A stretch of DNA of 58,715 nt from Chloroflexota bacterium. Lineage in GTDB: Bacteria; Chloroflexota; Limnocylindria; P2-11E; CF-107. The translations under genes and the position numbers were made by a program. Every line of letters begins with the position of its first letter. Within the stretch, counting starts at the first letter, position 1. Positions 8,115-16,614 of this stretch are shown here, piece after piece. The notes under the pieces are model-generated. The model saw only the letters and a program-made list of their open reading frames with translations, was not told the origin of the DNA and did not search any database. The stretch lies in assembly GCA_005881435.1 (NCBI GenBank), contig VBHP01000035.1:1-58715 (forward strand), in the 5' to 3' direction.

Positions 8115-8944
8115 TTCAAGCGGACGCGTTCGCGCGAGGCGGCCTCGAGCTGCTCGCGCACGGCGACCGCGTCGTCGGCGTCGGGGCGCGAGGCCAGATA
8201 GCGCTCGAGGTCCTGCGCGGCCAGCCGGTACGCCTGCAGGCCGAGAAGCAGGAGACCGCGGTCGCGGATCTCGTCGATCGCGTCAGGTGTCAGCAGCAGG
8301 ATGCGTTCGACGGCCGCGAGCGCGCGCGTCAGATCCCCGCGGTCGGTGTACACGGTCTTCAAGTTGGCGTTCAGGCGGACCAGGATCTGCCGCTTCGACA
8401 CGGCCTCGAGATGCTCCGGGCGTAAGACCGCGGCCGCTCCGAACATGGAATGCAACCGCGCTCTAAGCTGGGCGACGCTGACGGTCCGGGCGCCCTCGAA
8501 CGGATCGACGAAGTGCTCGACGCCCGGTCCGGCGTACTTCACCACGAAGTGACCGGGGAAGCCGACGCCGGCGACCGGCAGGCCGCAGCGCCAACCGATC
8601 TCGAGATACACGATCGACAGCGTGATGGGGATGCCGAGCCGGCGGTCGAGTACCTGATCCAGGAGGGAGTTCGCCGGATCGAAGTAGTCGAGCTGGTTGC
8701 CGCGAAAGCCCTCGCGCGCGAACAGTTCTCGCATTCGGGTGATGGCGTCGGTCGGCGCGGGGAAGGCCGCGACCTCCGGGGCGACGATCGCCGCGAGCTG
8801 ATCCAGCCGCGCTAGGTACGCCTCGATGTCCAGCGAGAGTCGCTCCTCCATCGCGATGTCCAGTGCGGCGCGGGCCAGATCGATGTCGTTGGCGGAATCG
8901 GCCACATCCGCCCTGAACCGGCGCCGCCCCTCCGCGCTCTCCAC
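8111..8944 (-). CDS. SirB1-family transglutaminase-like/TPR protein
   Basis: A 277-residue protein of the SirB1 family: an N-terminal transglutaminase-like fold with the segments NSLLDQVLDRRLGIPITLSI and GVGFPGHFVVKY, followed by a C-terminal helical repeat region (about 190-275). The biochemical role of the family is unsettled. It starts at GTG 8944 and runs convergently to the kinase operon, sharing four bases at the 3' ends. Nothing around it explains its function. Confidence 0.82.
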   Translation of the reverse strand: MESAEGRRRFRADVADSANDIDLARAALDIAMEERLSLDIEAYLARLDQLAAIVAPEVAAFPAPTDAITRMRELFAREGFRGNQLDYFDPANSLLDQVLDRRLGIPITLSIVYLEIGWRCGLPVAGVGFPGHFVVKYAGPGVEHFVDPFEGARTVSVAQLRARLHSMFGAAAVLRPEHLEAVSKRQILVRLNANLKTVYTDRGDLTRALAAVERILLLTPDAIDEIRDRGLLLLGLQAYRLAAQDLERYLASRPDADDAVAVREQLEAASRERVRLN

Positions 8945-9064
8945 CCGAGCACTGTATCGATGACTCGCTCTGCAAGCGCTGCACCGCGAGACGGGACCAC
9001 CCGTCCGGGCTAGGCCGAGCGTGCCGCTTCGCGCCGCGCACGGTACCGGCTAGCTTGCTCGCAC

Positions 9065-9832
9065 ATGGAGCGCAACGCGCGTCCCCACGTCGTCGTCGTC
9101 ATGCCGGCGTATAACGCGGCGAAGACGGTGGAGCGGACATACCGCGATATTCCACGCGACGTGGTCGAGCGCGTGATCCTCGTCGACGACGTCTCCTCCG
9201 ACGACACCGTCGACATTGCCCGGCGTCTCGGCATCGACGTCGTGCTGCACGCGCGCAACCGCGGCTACGGGGCAAATCAGAAGACCTGCTACGCGCGCGC
9301 TTTAGCCGACCGTCCCGACGTCGTCGTGATGGTCCATCCGGATTACCAGTACGATCCGACGTGCATCCCGGCCGTGATCGCTCCGATCCTCGCCGGCGAC
9401 GCGGACATCGTCCTCGGCTCGCGGCTGCTTGGTGATCCGCTCGCCGGCGGCATGCCGTTCTGGAAGTACGTCTCGAACCGGTTCCTCACGATCGTCGAGA
9501 ACATCGTCTTCGGTCAGCGTCTCTCCGAATATCACACCGGCTTTCGCGCCTACTCGGCGGGGCTGCTGCGCACGCTGGCGTGGCACCGCAACAGCGACGG
9601 CTTCATCTTCGACCAGGAGCTGATCGCGCAGAGCGTCGCCGCGGGCATGCGCATCAGCGAGGTCGCGGTGCCGACGCGCTATTTCGCCGAAGCCTCGTCG
9701 GTGAACTTCAAGACCTCGGTGCGCTATGGGCTGGACACGCTCGGCGTCGTTCTCCGCTACAAGCTGCACGGCTGGGGATTGCGCCGCGACGAGCGGCTCG
9801 TTCCGGTCGCCGTGATCGAGCGGCGGTCGTAG
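9065..9832 (+). CDS. GT2 family glycosyltransferase (polyprenyl-phosphate type)
   Basis: A 255-residue family 2 glycosyltransferase without membrane helices. It has the start strand VVVVMPAYNAAKTVERTY, the nucleotide-binding VDDVSSDDTV, the acidic metal motif VHPDYQYDP in place of the usual DxD, and the GSRLLGD and EYHTGFRAYS motifs typical of dolichol/polyprenyl-phosphate hexosyltransferases. It likely moves a sugar from a nucleotide sugar to a lipid carrier at the inner membrane face. The convergent neighbour is a GT87-like membrane transferase that could use such a lipid-linked sugar. Confidence 0.85.
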   Translation: MERNARPHVVVVMPAYNAAKTVERTYRDIPRDVVERVILVDDVSSDDTVDIARRLGIDVVLHARNRGYGANQKTCYARALADRPDVVVMVHPDYQYDPTCIPAVIAPILAGDADIVLGSRLLGDPLAGGMPFWKYVSNRFLTIVENIVFGQRLSEYHTGFRAYSAGLLRTLAWHRNSDGFIFDQELIAQSVAAGMRISEVAVPTRYFAEASSVNFKTSVRYGLDTLGVVLRYKLHGWGLRRDERLVPVAVIERRS

Positions 9833-9836
9833 CGGC

Positions 9837-11018
9837 CTACGCCTGCCCGACGGGGACCGGCCGCGCACTGCGTCTTGGCGCCGCGCGCACCAGCAGATCG
9901 ACGACGACCAGCAGGATCGCGATCGCCGGCGCCGGAAGCTCGACCTCGATCCCGGGATCGCGCAGACCGCTCCACGACAGCCACCCCAGCGCCGTACTTG
10001 TGGCGACGAGACCGAGGATGAGGATCACGCGCCGGAAACCCGAGACGTCCTCGATCATCGCGATGTACGTCGCGACGGCGACCAGCAGGACGGCCTGGTC
10101 CAGCGGCCCACCGTAGGGCGAGAGGAACAGCGATAACGCCAGCGCCACCGAGGCCGCGACCAGGATCGGCGGCCGCCGCGCGTACCACCACAGCACCAGC
10201 GCGAGAACCAGCGCCGCGGCGATGGCCCAGCCGGCCCAGCGGTCTTCGACCGGCACATACCCCCAGAGGTTGGTCCTGCCGTACTCGCCCTGGACGCGGG
10301 TGATCTGTCCGAGCCACTCCGTGACCCAGCCGGGCCGCATCGCCCACGAGATCGCCGCGAGCGTTCCCACCGTGAATATTCCGCCCAGCACGAGTCGCAC
10401 GCGCTCGCGCATCGGCAGGAACAGCACCAGCGCCGGAACGAACACCACGAGCAGCTGCGGCTTGAGGATCCCGAGACCAAGGATCAGCCCGGCGCTGAAG
10501 GCGCGTCCGCGCAGGACCAGCGCCATCGCGCCGCCGATGATCGCCGGCATGAAGCGGGTGAGGTTGCCGTCACCGGCCACCGCATACGCCGGGTCCATCA
10601 GCACCGCGAGCACCAGGAGCAGGAACACATCGCGTCGCGGATGCGACACGAAGATGCGGCGCCCCAGCGCGATGAGCGCGACCAGCACGGACGTCGTCTG
10701 GCTCACGAACCACAGCGGCGCGGCGATGGCGACCGGCAGCAGCGCAAAGGGCAGCGTCGCGACCGGAGTCGTCAGCGGATACAGGAAACCGAAACCGATC
10801 GCGATCTCGCCCCCGGCGCTTCCGATCGCATCGTGCATCGCGCGCCAGGTCGTCGCGTCATAGGGATCCCACCCTTCGAGCAGAGCCCGCGACGCGAGCC
10901 AGTACTGGATGTAGTCGCCGTGCAGGAAGCGCGACGCCGGCCAGCCATCGGCGGCCAGCAACAGGACCGCCAGACCCAACGCCACCAGCGCGAGCAGCGC
11001 GAAGAGCAGCCGCCTCAC
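9837..11018 (-). CDS. GT87-like membrane glycosyltransferase (DUF2029)
   Basis: A 393-residue protein with about ten hydrophobic helices. The first outer loop holds FLHGDYIQYWLASRALLEG and DPYD, the acidic pattern expected of GT-C fold enzymes that use polyprenyl-phosphate sugars. Family 87 members are mannosyltransferases of cell-envelope glycans. The sugar used here is unknown. The gene converges on the GT2 gene with a gap of four bases. It is followed upstream on its strand by the thioredoxin-like gene. Confidence 0.75.
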   Translation of the reverse strand: MRRLLFALLALVALGLAVLLLAADGWPASRFLHGDYIQYWLASRALLEGWDPYDATTWRAMHDAIGSAGGEIAIGFGFLYPLTTPVATLPFALLPVAIAAPLWFVSQTTSVLVALIALGRRIFVSHPRRDVFLLLVLAVLMDPAYAVAGDGNLTRFMPAIIGGAMALVLRGRAFSAGLILGLGILKPQLLVVFVPALVLFLPMRERVRLVLGGIFTVGTLAAISWAMRPGWVTEWLGQITRVQGEYGRTNLWGYVPVEDRWAGWAIAAALVLALVLWWYARRPPILVAASVALALSLFLSPYGGPLDQAVLLVAVATYIAMIEDVSGFRRVILILGLVATSTALGWLSWSGLRDPGIEVELPAPAIAILLVVVDLLVRAAPRRSARPVPVGQA

Positions 11019-11109
11019 AGGCCGAATTGTCAGGAACCCCCGCCGGCCACGCCTCCCTCAAATGGATGGGAGTGCGCAAGACCGGACCGGTGCGCGAAAA
11101 GGCCTGAAA

Positions 11110-11544
11110 TCAGGCCGTTTCCTCGAGCGGCCGTAACGTCGCGAGCTGGCGCCGCAGCGTGTCCCCGCGCGCGAGGCCGTAATTCACGGCGTGCGCCTTG
11201 CCGCCGCCGTCGAGCACCACCGTCGTCGGAACGGTAAGGACGCCGAAGCGCGCGGACAGCGGGCTCGGTGCGTGGTCGGCGCGGATCGCGATCTCCGGAT
11301 GCGCGCTCAGCAGCGCGTCGAGCTCGCGCTCCTGCACCACGCAATCGGAACATCGATCGCCGTGGAAGTACAGGATCGTCGGCCGGCCGGTCGCGAGCTC
11401 CGGATCCGAAGGCGTCGCCAGCACGCGCGCGCGTCGTGTCGACGCCAGCCGCCGCGCGCCGAACGAGAGGGCCGCGACGAGCGTGAGAAACACGATCGCG
11501 ACGACGACGCGCGCCGCGAAATCGAGCAGGTCCACGCTATGCAC
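11110..11544 (-). CDS. Membrane-anchored thioredoxin-like protein
   Basis: A 144-residue protein with one N-terminal membrane helix (about 8-28) and a thioredoxin fold with the redox motif CSDC in YFHGDRCSDCVVQE and the cis-Pro loop GVLTVPTTVVLDG. It should work as an outward-facing thiol reductant or oxidant at the membrane. It begins at GTG 11544 and overlaps the upstream DUF4395 gene by eight bases. Thioredoxin next to DUF4395 is a known pairing in high-GC Gram-positive bacteria. Confidence 0.8.
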   Translation of the reverse strand: MHSVDLLDFAARVVVAIVFLTLVAALSFGARRLASTRRARVLATPSDPELATGRPTILYFHGDRCSDCVVQERELDALLSAHPEIAIRADHAPSPLSARFGVLTVPTTVVLDGGGKAHAVNYGLARGDTLRRQLATLRPLEETA

Positions 11545-11971
11545 GGCGGATGACGCCGGAGCGCGCCAGCAGGAAGAACAACTGGCACCCGACGCAGAAA
11601 TCGAAGGCGAAGTTCACGAAGGCGAGCGCCACCACGAGTGCCGCGAGTGCCCAGCCGGCGATGTCGGCTGAGAGCGCCAGAGCGATCACCGCCGCCACTA
11701 GGAAGGAACCGCCGAGTCCTTGTGCGAAGCGATGCGGCACCGGGTCGTCGATGACCACACGAGGCTTGACCCAGCCTGCCGGCTTCAGCACCCGTAGGTA
11801 GATCTGCTGGAACAGCGCCAGACGCGGATCGACGGTGCCGGCAAGCATCACCGCCGCGACGAAGGCGACGATGACCGGCTGCCGCAGCACGAACGCCAGG
11901 AAAGTAAGGGCGATGATCGCGGCCTGATTGGTCTTGAGGACACTCCGGTCGAAGCGGACGAGTTGTGCCAT
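11537..11971 (-). CDS. DUF4395 membrane protein
   Basis: A 144-residue protein of the DUF4395 family with four hydrophobic segments and the family marks VRFDRSVLKTNQA near the start and NFAFDFCVGC near the end. The CVGC cysteines at the last helix may exchange electrons with the thioredoxin partner encoded just downstream, an inference from the pairing. I chose ATG 11971 because a GGAG lies six bases upstream. A start at 12010 would add 13 residues. Confidence 0.8.
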   Translation of the reverse strand: MAQLVRFDRSVLKTNQAAIIALTFLAFVLRQPVIVAFVAAVMLAGTVDPRLALFQQIYLRVLKPAGWVKPRVVIDDPVPHRFAQGLGGSFLVAAVIALALSADIAGWALAALVVALAFVNFAFDFCVGCQLFFLLARSGVIRRA

Positions 11972-12041
11972 CGCGGTCTCCAGCGACCTCCCCTTGGATG
12001 TCGCTCGCATCTTAAAGCCGAGTATGGCGGTCGGAAATAGG

Positions 12042-13646
12042 CTAGAGCCCCGGAGTCTCCACGCCGGGAGAATCACCGGCGGCGACGGCCGCGGCGGGTT
12101 GCCTGCGCCGGCCGCGGCCACCGCGCGAGCCGCGCCGTGTCGGCCGCTTCGCCTTATCCGCGGTCGCGGCCCGCGTCGTCGTCTGAGGTACAGCCTCACT
12201 CTCACCGATGACGCGCTTGACCAGGTCGTGGTCACGAATGAGGACGTACCCCACGCGACGCTTGGTGCCGCGCTCCTCGATGCGCACCGCGCCGGCATCG
12301 ACTAGCGATCTGACGATCGTGTCGAGCTCGTCGCCCTCGGCACGGGCCAGCAGCTCGGGCACCAGCGAGGCGTTCGTCCAGTCCCGCTCCTCGGGACGGT
12401 CCGCCACGACCTGCGCAAAGTGGAGCAACAGGATCACCGACGCGCCGGTCCGGCGCGAGTACTCGACCAGCGGATGACCGGGCTGCAGCCAGCACATCGC
12501 GATCTGGCGGCCTTCGCGGCCGACCTGCTCGGTGACCACGGCGCCACGCTCTTCGGCGATCGAGAACAGCGTCTCGAGCAGCGTGCGCCGCTGTCCGCGA
12601 CCCTGGACCACGCCGGGTTGGTCGGCGCGCGACAGCGGATCGAGAACGGCTTCGACGACCGGGATGCGCCGCTGCTCCTTGCCCAGGACCGTGTCCACGC
12701 GTCGCAGCAGACGCACCAGCTGGAAGACGGTCTCCGCCACCAGCGGCGAGCCGTAATTCAGCAACAGCTGTTGCTTGCCCTTGGAACGCGCGCGGCCGAC
12801 GATGCGTGACAGCAGGTGACCCTGCGAAATTCCGGCATCGATGAGCTCCTCGAGGACGCGACGTCCCTCGCGGTCGCTGGCCGGCACGACGCTGGAGACG
12901 AAGTCGTCACGAGACATGCTCTGGCCGTCGCCGGTCGCGACCACCTGGTCGAGCAGCAGCACCGCGAGGCGGCGCTGCTCGGTGTCCTCCGTGGGCGCGC
13001 GCGCCGGAAGCATCGGCGTCACCGCTACCGGCGCCGGCCGGTCGGCGACGCGGCGAACGACGCGACCGCGCCCGCCACGCAGCGCGGTCCGTGGCCGCGG
13101 CTCGTCAGGCAGCGGGAGGCGCTGCTCCGGCGGACGGAGACGGATCTCCGGCAGGATCTCTTCGAGCAGGAAGACGTCGTCGCGGAGATACGGCGACTCT
13201 CGCAGCTCGTTCGCCAGCGCCTTATCGCCGGCGATGAGGTAGACGCGCTTGTCCTCGTCTTTCAACGCCTTGCACAGCGCGTTGAGGTCGCGGTCGCCGG
13301 ACACGATGAACCAGGTGTCGAGATCGGGTCGCTCCTTGTACAGCATGCGCAGCGCGCGAACGATGAGCACGGAATCGGCGCGGCCTTTGAGCAGGCGTCC
13401 GGACATCCGTTGCGCTACCGCGATGGGCTCGATGCCGGTGAACTCGAGCGCCATGAGCAGCGTCTCATCCTGCGCGGCGACTTCCTGGCCGAAGATGGCT
13501 TGCTTGATGCGGACGGAGCCGAACTCCGCCGCCTTGCTCAGGATGGCCTGAAGGACTTTTAGTGACGAGGGAAGCGCGCCTTCGGAATGTTGTCGCAGGG
13601 TGTAATAGACGTTCTCCCAGTCGATGAAGAGGGCGACGTCGGCCAC
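12042..13646 (-). CDS. NYN-domain (LabA/DUF88-like) protein with basic tail
   Basis: A 534-residue protein. Residues 1-165 form a NYN/PIN-like domain of the LabA type with the acidic active-site residues in LFIDWENVYY, GRADSVLIVRAL and SGDRDLNAL, expected of a metal-dependent RNase. The remaining 370 residues hold two or three winged-helix-like segments and end in a very basic, disordered tail with RRGSRGGRGRRR, probably for RNA binding. The gene stands alone on its strand. About 200 bases upstream are free of genes. The role is likely RNA processing but no substrate is evident. Confidence 0.8.
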   Translation of the reverse strand: MADVALFIDWENVYYTLRQHSEGALPSSLKVLQAILSKAAEFGSVRIKQAIFGQEVAAQDETLLMALEFTGIEPIAVAQRMSGRLLKGRADSVLIVRALRMLYKERPDLDTWFIVSGDRDLNALCKALKDEDKRVYLIAGDKALANELRESPYLRDDVFLLEEILPEIRLRPPEQRLPLPDEPRPRTALRGGRGRVVRRVADRPAPVAVTPMLPARAPTEDTEQRRLAVLLLDQVVATGDGQSMSRDDFVSSVVPASDREGRRVLEELIDAGISQGHLLSRIVGRARSKGKQQLLLNYGSPLVAETVFQLVRLLRRVDTVLGKEQRRIPVVEAVLDPLSRADQPGVVQGRGQRRTLLETLFSIAEERGAVVTEQVGREGRQIAMCWLQPGHPLVEYSRRTGASVILLLHFAQVVADRPEERDWTNASLVPELLARAEGDELDTIVRSLVDAGAVRIEERGTKRRVGYVLIRDHDLVKRVIGESEAVPQTTTRAATADKAKRPTRRGSRGGRGRRRQPAAAVAAGDSPGVETPGL

Positions 13647-13842
13647 TCGTGCTCCTTGTTCAGTTGTTCGGTTCGCGAAGGAGCCCTCACGCGCCGCCGA
13701 TCATCGCCCCAGTTAGACGTCGCGCGCGCCCCTCAATCGGGACGCACACGCCGCCCTCGTCTTTCTCGACCAACGTCGCCGTCGCGAGCGGCTCCACGCG
13801 CAGTATGTCAGAAGGCCCCAGTGCGGCGCTCGGGTCGGCGGA

Positions 13843-14310
13843 TCACGGACCGACGGTCAGGGTCACACGCACGTCGACGGGCCGCTGCGCTTGTTGCGCC
13901 GGCGCCGAGTCGAAGCCCACGTCCAGGGTGAAGTCGTCGCTGGTGACGGCGCGTCCTTCGTCGTTCTTCTGATCCCACACCACGCTGATCGTCGATTGCG
14001 TGCCGGCGGTCACCGTCACCGGCACGACGACGAGAGAACGGACGTGCACGTTGCCACCGCTGATCGAGGCGATCACGACGTCCGCGCGGGTCGGGCCGGA
14101 TATCGTTCCCGAGCGGCACACGATCTCCAGCATCAGCTGTGCTTGTCCTCCGGCGTGATAGCCGTCGCGCGGCAGTACCGCCGTCACCGTGCCATTCGGG
14201 AGCTGCGTCGGGACGCGGATGACGTTCGCGTTCGGCGTCGGGCCGACAGGCCCTCCGGTGCAGGCGAGGGCGGCGAGCGCCGCGATCGGGATCGCGATCG
14301 CGCGCTTCAG
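13843..14310 (-). CDS. Small lipoprotein with apparent CTG start
   Basis: The frame encodes MKRAIAIPIAALAALAC if translation begins at CTG 14308-14310, which is a textbook lipoprotein signal with the lipobox LALAC-type cysteine at residue 17. No ATG, GTG or TTG exists in frame upstream, and the first conventional start (GTG 14187) would remove the whole signal. The CTG overlaps the TGA of the Zur-like gene as CTGA, the same geometry as the many ATGA/GTGA junctions in this window. The mature part of about 138 residues is beta-rich with a repeated V-rich pattern and no recognised domain. The link to the regulator suggests a metal-related surface protein. Confidence 0.65.
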   Translation of the reverse strand: MKRAIAIPIAALAALACTGGPVGPTPNANVIRVPTQLPNGTVTAVLPRDGYHAGGQAQLMLEIVCRSGTISGPTRADVVIASISGGNVHVRSLVVVPVTVTAGTQSTISVVWDQKNDEGRAVTSDDFTLDVGFDSAPAQQAQRPVDVRVTLTVGP

Positions 14311-14741
14311 CGTCGGCGCGCGTGCCGGCAGCTGCGACAGAGCCCGTACAAGTCGAGTGCGGCGTGGTCGACCTGGAACTCATGACGTCGGCCGACCGAT
14401 GCCAGCATCGGGGCGACGACCTCTTCGGATAGGTCCTCGACCCGCTGGCAGCGGGTACAGACCAGATGGTGGTGGTGCTCCGCGTCGCAGGCGATGTATG
14501 CGGACACGTGACCATCACGCTCGAACCGGCTGGCCATGCCGTCCTGCACCTGAGCCTCCAGCGCGCGGTAGACGGTCGCGCGCCCGAGACCCGGATGCGC
14601 CGTCTTGATGCGGTCGTACAGCTCCTGCGCGCTCAGGGCGCGTCGCGCCGAGGCAAGCGCCTCGGCCACGACGACGCGCTGCTGCGTGAGGCGCCGGCCG
14701 CCGGAGGCGATACGCGTCGAGATCGACGGAGCGTGTGCCAC
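14307..14741 (-). CDS. zur: Fur-family metalloregulator, probably Zur
   Basis: A 144-residue Fur-family repressor: winged helix with the recognition segment GLGRATVYRALEAQ, the HHHHLVCTRC metal and dimerisation segment and a C-terminal CRSC zinc site. It lies divergently from a Zn/Mn ABC importer with two palindromes between, so it most likely controls that importer and itself. I chose GTG 14741. TTG codons at 14747 and 14750 are also possible. The frame is open for another 370 bases upstream, but that part would overlap the importer promoter and binding-protein gene. The downstream lipoprotein is translationally coupled. Confidence 0.85.
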   Translation of the reverse strand: MAHAPSISTRIASGGRRLTQQRVVVAEALASARRALSAQELYDRIKTAHPGLGRATVYRALEAQVQDGMASRFERDGHVSAYIACDAEHHHHLVCTRCQRVEDLSEEVVAPMLASVGRRHEFQVDHAALDLYGLCRSCRHARRR

Positions 14742-14786
14742 GGGCAACAAGGATAGTCCGGCCTCGGGCCACAGGCCACAATCATT

Positions 14787-14815
14787 TTGACACTGAGTCT
14801 CATCTGCGATAGCTT
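14787..14815 (+). promoter_or_regulatory. Promoter of the Zn/Mn importer operon
   Basis: A perfect TTGACA -35 box at 14787-14792 is followed after 17 bases by TAGCTT (14810-14815), a weak -10 box. It points toward the importer operon. Both boxes are overlapped by the two palindromes described separately, so bound repressor would block polymerase. Confidence 0.55.
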
Positions 14816-14829
14816 GAGACCCAATCTCA
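14788..14829. promoter_or_regulatory. Double 15-bp palindrome, probable Zur operator
   Basis: TGACACTGAGTCTCA (14788-14802) and TGAGACCCAATCTCA (14815-14829) share the pattern TGAnA-N5-TCTCA, the second being perfect in its outer five bases. Their starts are 27 bp apart. Fur-family repressors bind 15-bp inverted repeats of this 7-1-7 layout. The position over the -35 box and the -10/start region fits repression by zinc- or manganese-loaded regulator. Confidence 0.6.
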
Positions 14830-14857
14830 TAACCCAGAACGGAGGGCGGTGGCGGCA

Positions 14858-15778
14858 ATGGGACGGGTGCGCGGGATAGCGGTGGTCTGGGGGATGGTCG
14901 TCGCGATCGTCGGCCTGGTGGCATGCACGTCGCCCGGCGCGTCTGTCTCACCAGGCGCGACATCCACGGCGCCGATCGCCGTTCTGGGCACCGAGAACTT
15001 CTACGCCGACCTGCTGACGCAGATCGGTGGTTCGTCTGTGCGTGCGTCCAGTCTCTTGAAGGATCCGAACGTCGATCCGCACAGCTACGAGGCCAGTCCA
15101 CAGGCCGCAACGCTCGTCGCCGACGCGAGGCTGGTGATCCTCAACGGGATCGGATACGACGATTTCATGCGGAAGCTGCTCGACGCCTCGCCGAAGGCGG
15201 ATCGCGTCGTGATCGAGGTGCAGCAGGTCCTCGGTGTCGCTGACGACGTCAACCCGCACGTGTGGTACGACCCGAAGGCCATGCCGAAGGTGGCCGAGGC
15301 TGCGAGCGCGGCGCTATCGAAGCTGGACCCGGCGAACGCGAGCGCTTACGCCAAGCAGAAAGACGCGTATGTTTTGGCCCTTCAGCCGCTCAACGAGAAG
15401 ATCGCGCAGATCAAGACCAAGTACTCCGGCGCTCCGATCGCCTTCACCGAGGACGTGGCTGGATATCTCACGAACGCGATGGGGCTCGAGGTCAAGACGC
15501 CGGGAAGTTTCATGAAGGCGATCGAGCAGGGGACCGATCCGGCTCCGGCCGACGTCGCCGCCGAGCGCGATCTCATCACCGGGAAGAAGGTGAAGGTCCT
15601 GATGTACAACAGCCAGGTCACCTCACCGATCACGCAGCAGATCCACGACCTCGCCGAGAAGAACGGCGTACCGATCGTCGGTGTCGCCGAGACCATCCCG
15701 CCCGAGTTCCATACTTTCCAGGAATGGCAGCTCGCGCAGATGGACCAGCTCGAGAAGGCGCTCGCGGGAGGCCGATGA
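14858..15778 (+). CDS. znuA: Zn/Mn ABC transporter substrate-binding lipoprotein (TroA family)
   Basis: A 306-residue cluster A-I metal-binding lipoprotein with lipobox VGLVAC (Cys23). Metal ligands visible are His74 in DPHSYE, His133 in NPHVWYDP and Glu197 in FTEDVAGY. A Glu at the third site and the lack of a His-rich loop resemble manganese-type proteins (PsaA/MntC) more than classical ZnuA, so zinc is not certain. It captures metal outside the membrane and hands it to the permease. GGAGGG at 14841-14846 is the ribosome site. ATG 14858 gives a compact signal peptide, and GTG 14849 is the alternative. The next gene overlaps the stop by four bases. Confidence 0.88.
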   Translation: MGRVRGIAVVWGMVVAIVGLVACTSPGASVSPGATSTAPIAVLGTENFYADLLTQIGGSSVRASSLLKDPNVDPHSYEASPQAATLVADARLVILNGIGYDDFMRKLLDASPKADRVVIEVQQVLGVADDVNPHVWYDPKAMPKVAEAASAALSKLDPANASAYAKQKDAYVLALQPLNEKIAQIKTKYSGAPIAFTEDVAGYLTNAMGLEVKTPGSFMKAIEQGTDPAPADVAAERDLITGKKVKVLMYNSQVTSPITQQIHDLAEKNGVPIVGVAETIPPEFHTFQEWQLAQMDQLEKALAGGR

Positions 15779-16614
15779 CCGAGCCGGCGGTCCGCTTCGA
15801 GGGAGCGACTCTCGAATACAACGGCCGCCAGGTGTGGCGAGACCTGTCGATAGCGTTCGAGCGTGGCAGCTTCGTCGCGATCCTCGGACCGAACGGCTCG
15901 GGCAAGACGTCGCTGCTGCGTATCGTGCTCGGCCTCGCGTCTCTGAGCGCCGGCCGCGTCGAAGTCCTCGGCGCGCCGCCGCGGCGCGGCAACCCTGATA
16001 TCGGCTACGTCCCGCAGCATCAGACCTTCGACGCTGACCTGCCGCTGCGAGGCCGCGACCTCGTACGTCTCGGCGTCGATGGCCATCGCTGGGGGATCGG
16101 GCTGCCTGACTCGGCCGCGGACCGGCGCGTCGCTGCCGCGATCGCGTCGGTCGACGCGAGCGCGTACGCCGACGCCGCGCTCGGACGGCTCTCCGGCGGC
16201 GAGCAGCAGCGGCTGCGCATCGCGCAAGCGCTCGTCGGCGACCCACAGCTGCTGCTCTGTGACGAACCGCTGGCGAACCTCGATCTGCGCCATCAGCAGG
16301 GGATCGCCGACCTCATCGGCGGTTGGCGACGCGGGCCCGGTCGCACGGTCCTGTTCGTGACCCACGACGTGAACCCGGTGCTGCATCTCGTCGATCGCGT
16401 GCTGTTCGTGGTCAATGGACGATGGGCGGCGGGGACGCCGGACGAGGTCCTCACCCCAGAGCGGATGTCGCAGCTCTACGGCTCGCACGTCGACGTGCTG
16501 CGGGTCCACGGGCGCATCCTCGTCGTCGGTGAGGCCACCGGATCGGGCTTCAACGTCGACGAGCCACACCACATTCCGGATCCGGGCCTCTCGCATCCGG
16601 CGCCGCCGCGATGA
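15775..16614 (+). CDS. znuC: Zn/Mn ABC transporter ATP-binding protein
   Basis: A 279-residue ABC ATPase with Walker A GPNGSGKTS, the Q-loop VPQHQTF, the signature LSGGEQQR, Walker B LLLCDEPLANLD and the switch His in VTHDVN. The C-terminal extension ends in PHHIPDPGLSHPAPP, which adds several His. It powers import with the binding protein and permease on either side. The ATG at 15775 overlaps the upstream TGA. A longer open frame back to 15262 lies inside the binding-protein gene and is not used. Confidence 0.92.
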   Translation: MTEPAVRFEGATLEYNGRQVWRDLSIAFERGSFVAILGPNGSGKTSLLRIVLGLASLSAGRVEVLGAPPRRGNPDIGYVPQHQTFDADLPLRGRDLVRLGVDGHRWGIGLPDSAADRRVAAAIASVDASAYADAALGRLSGGEQQRLRIAQALVGDPQLLLCDEPLANLDLRHQQGIADLIGGWRRGPGRTVLFVTHDVNPVLHLVDRVLFVVNGRWAAGTPDEVLTPERMSQLYGSHVDVLRVHGRILVVGEATGSGFNVDEPHHIPDPGLSHPAPPR

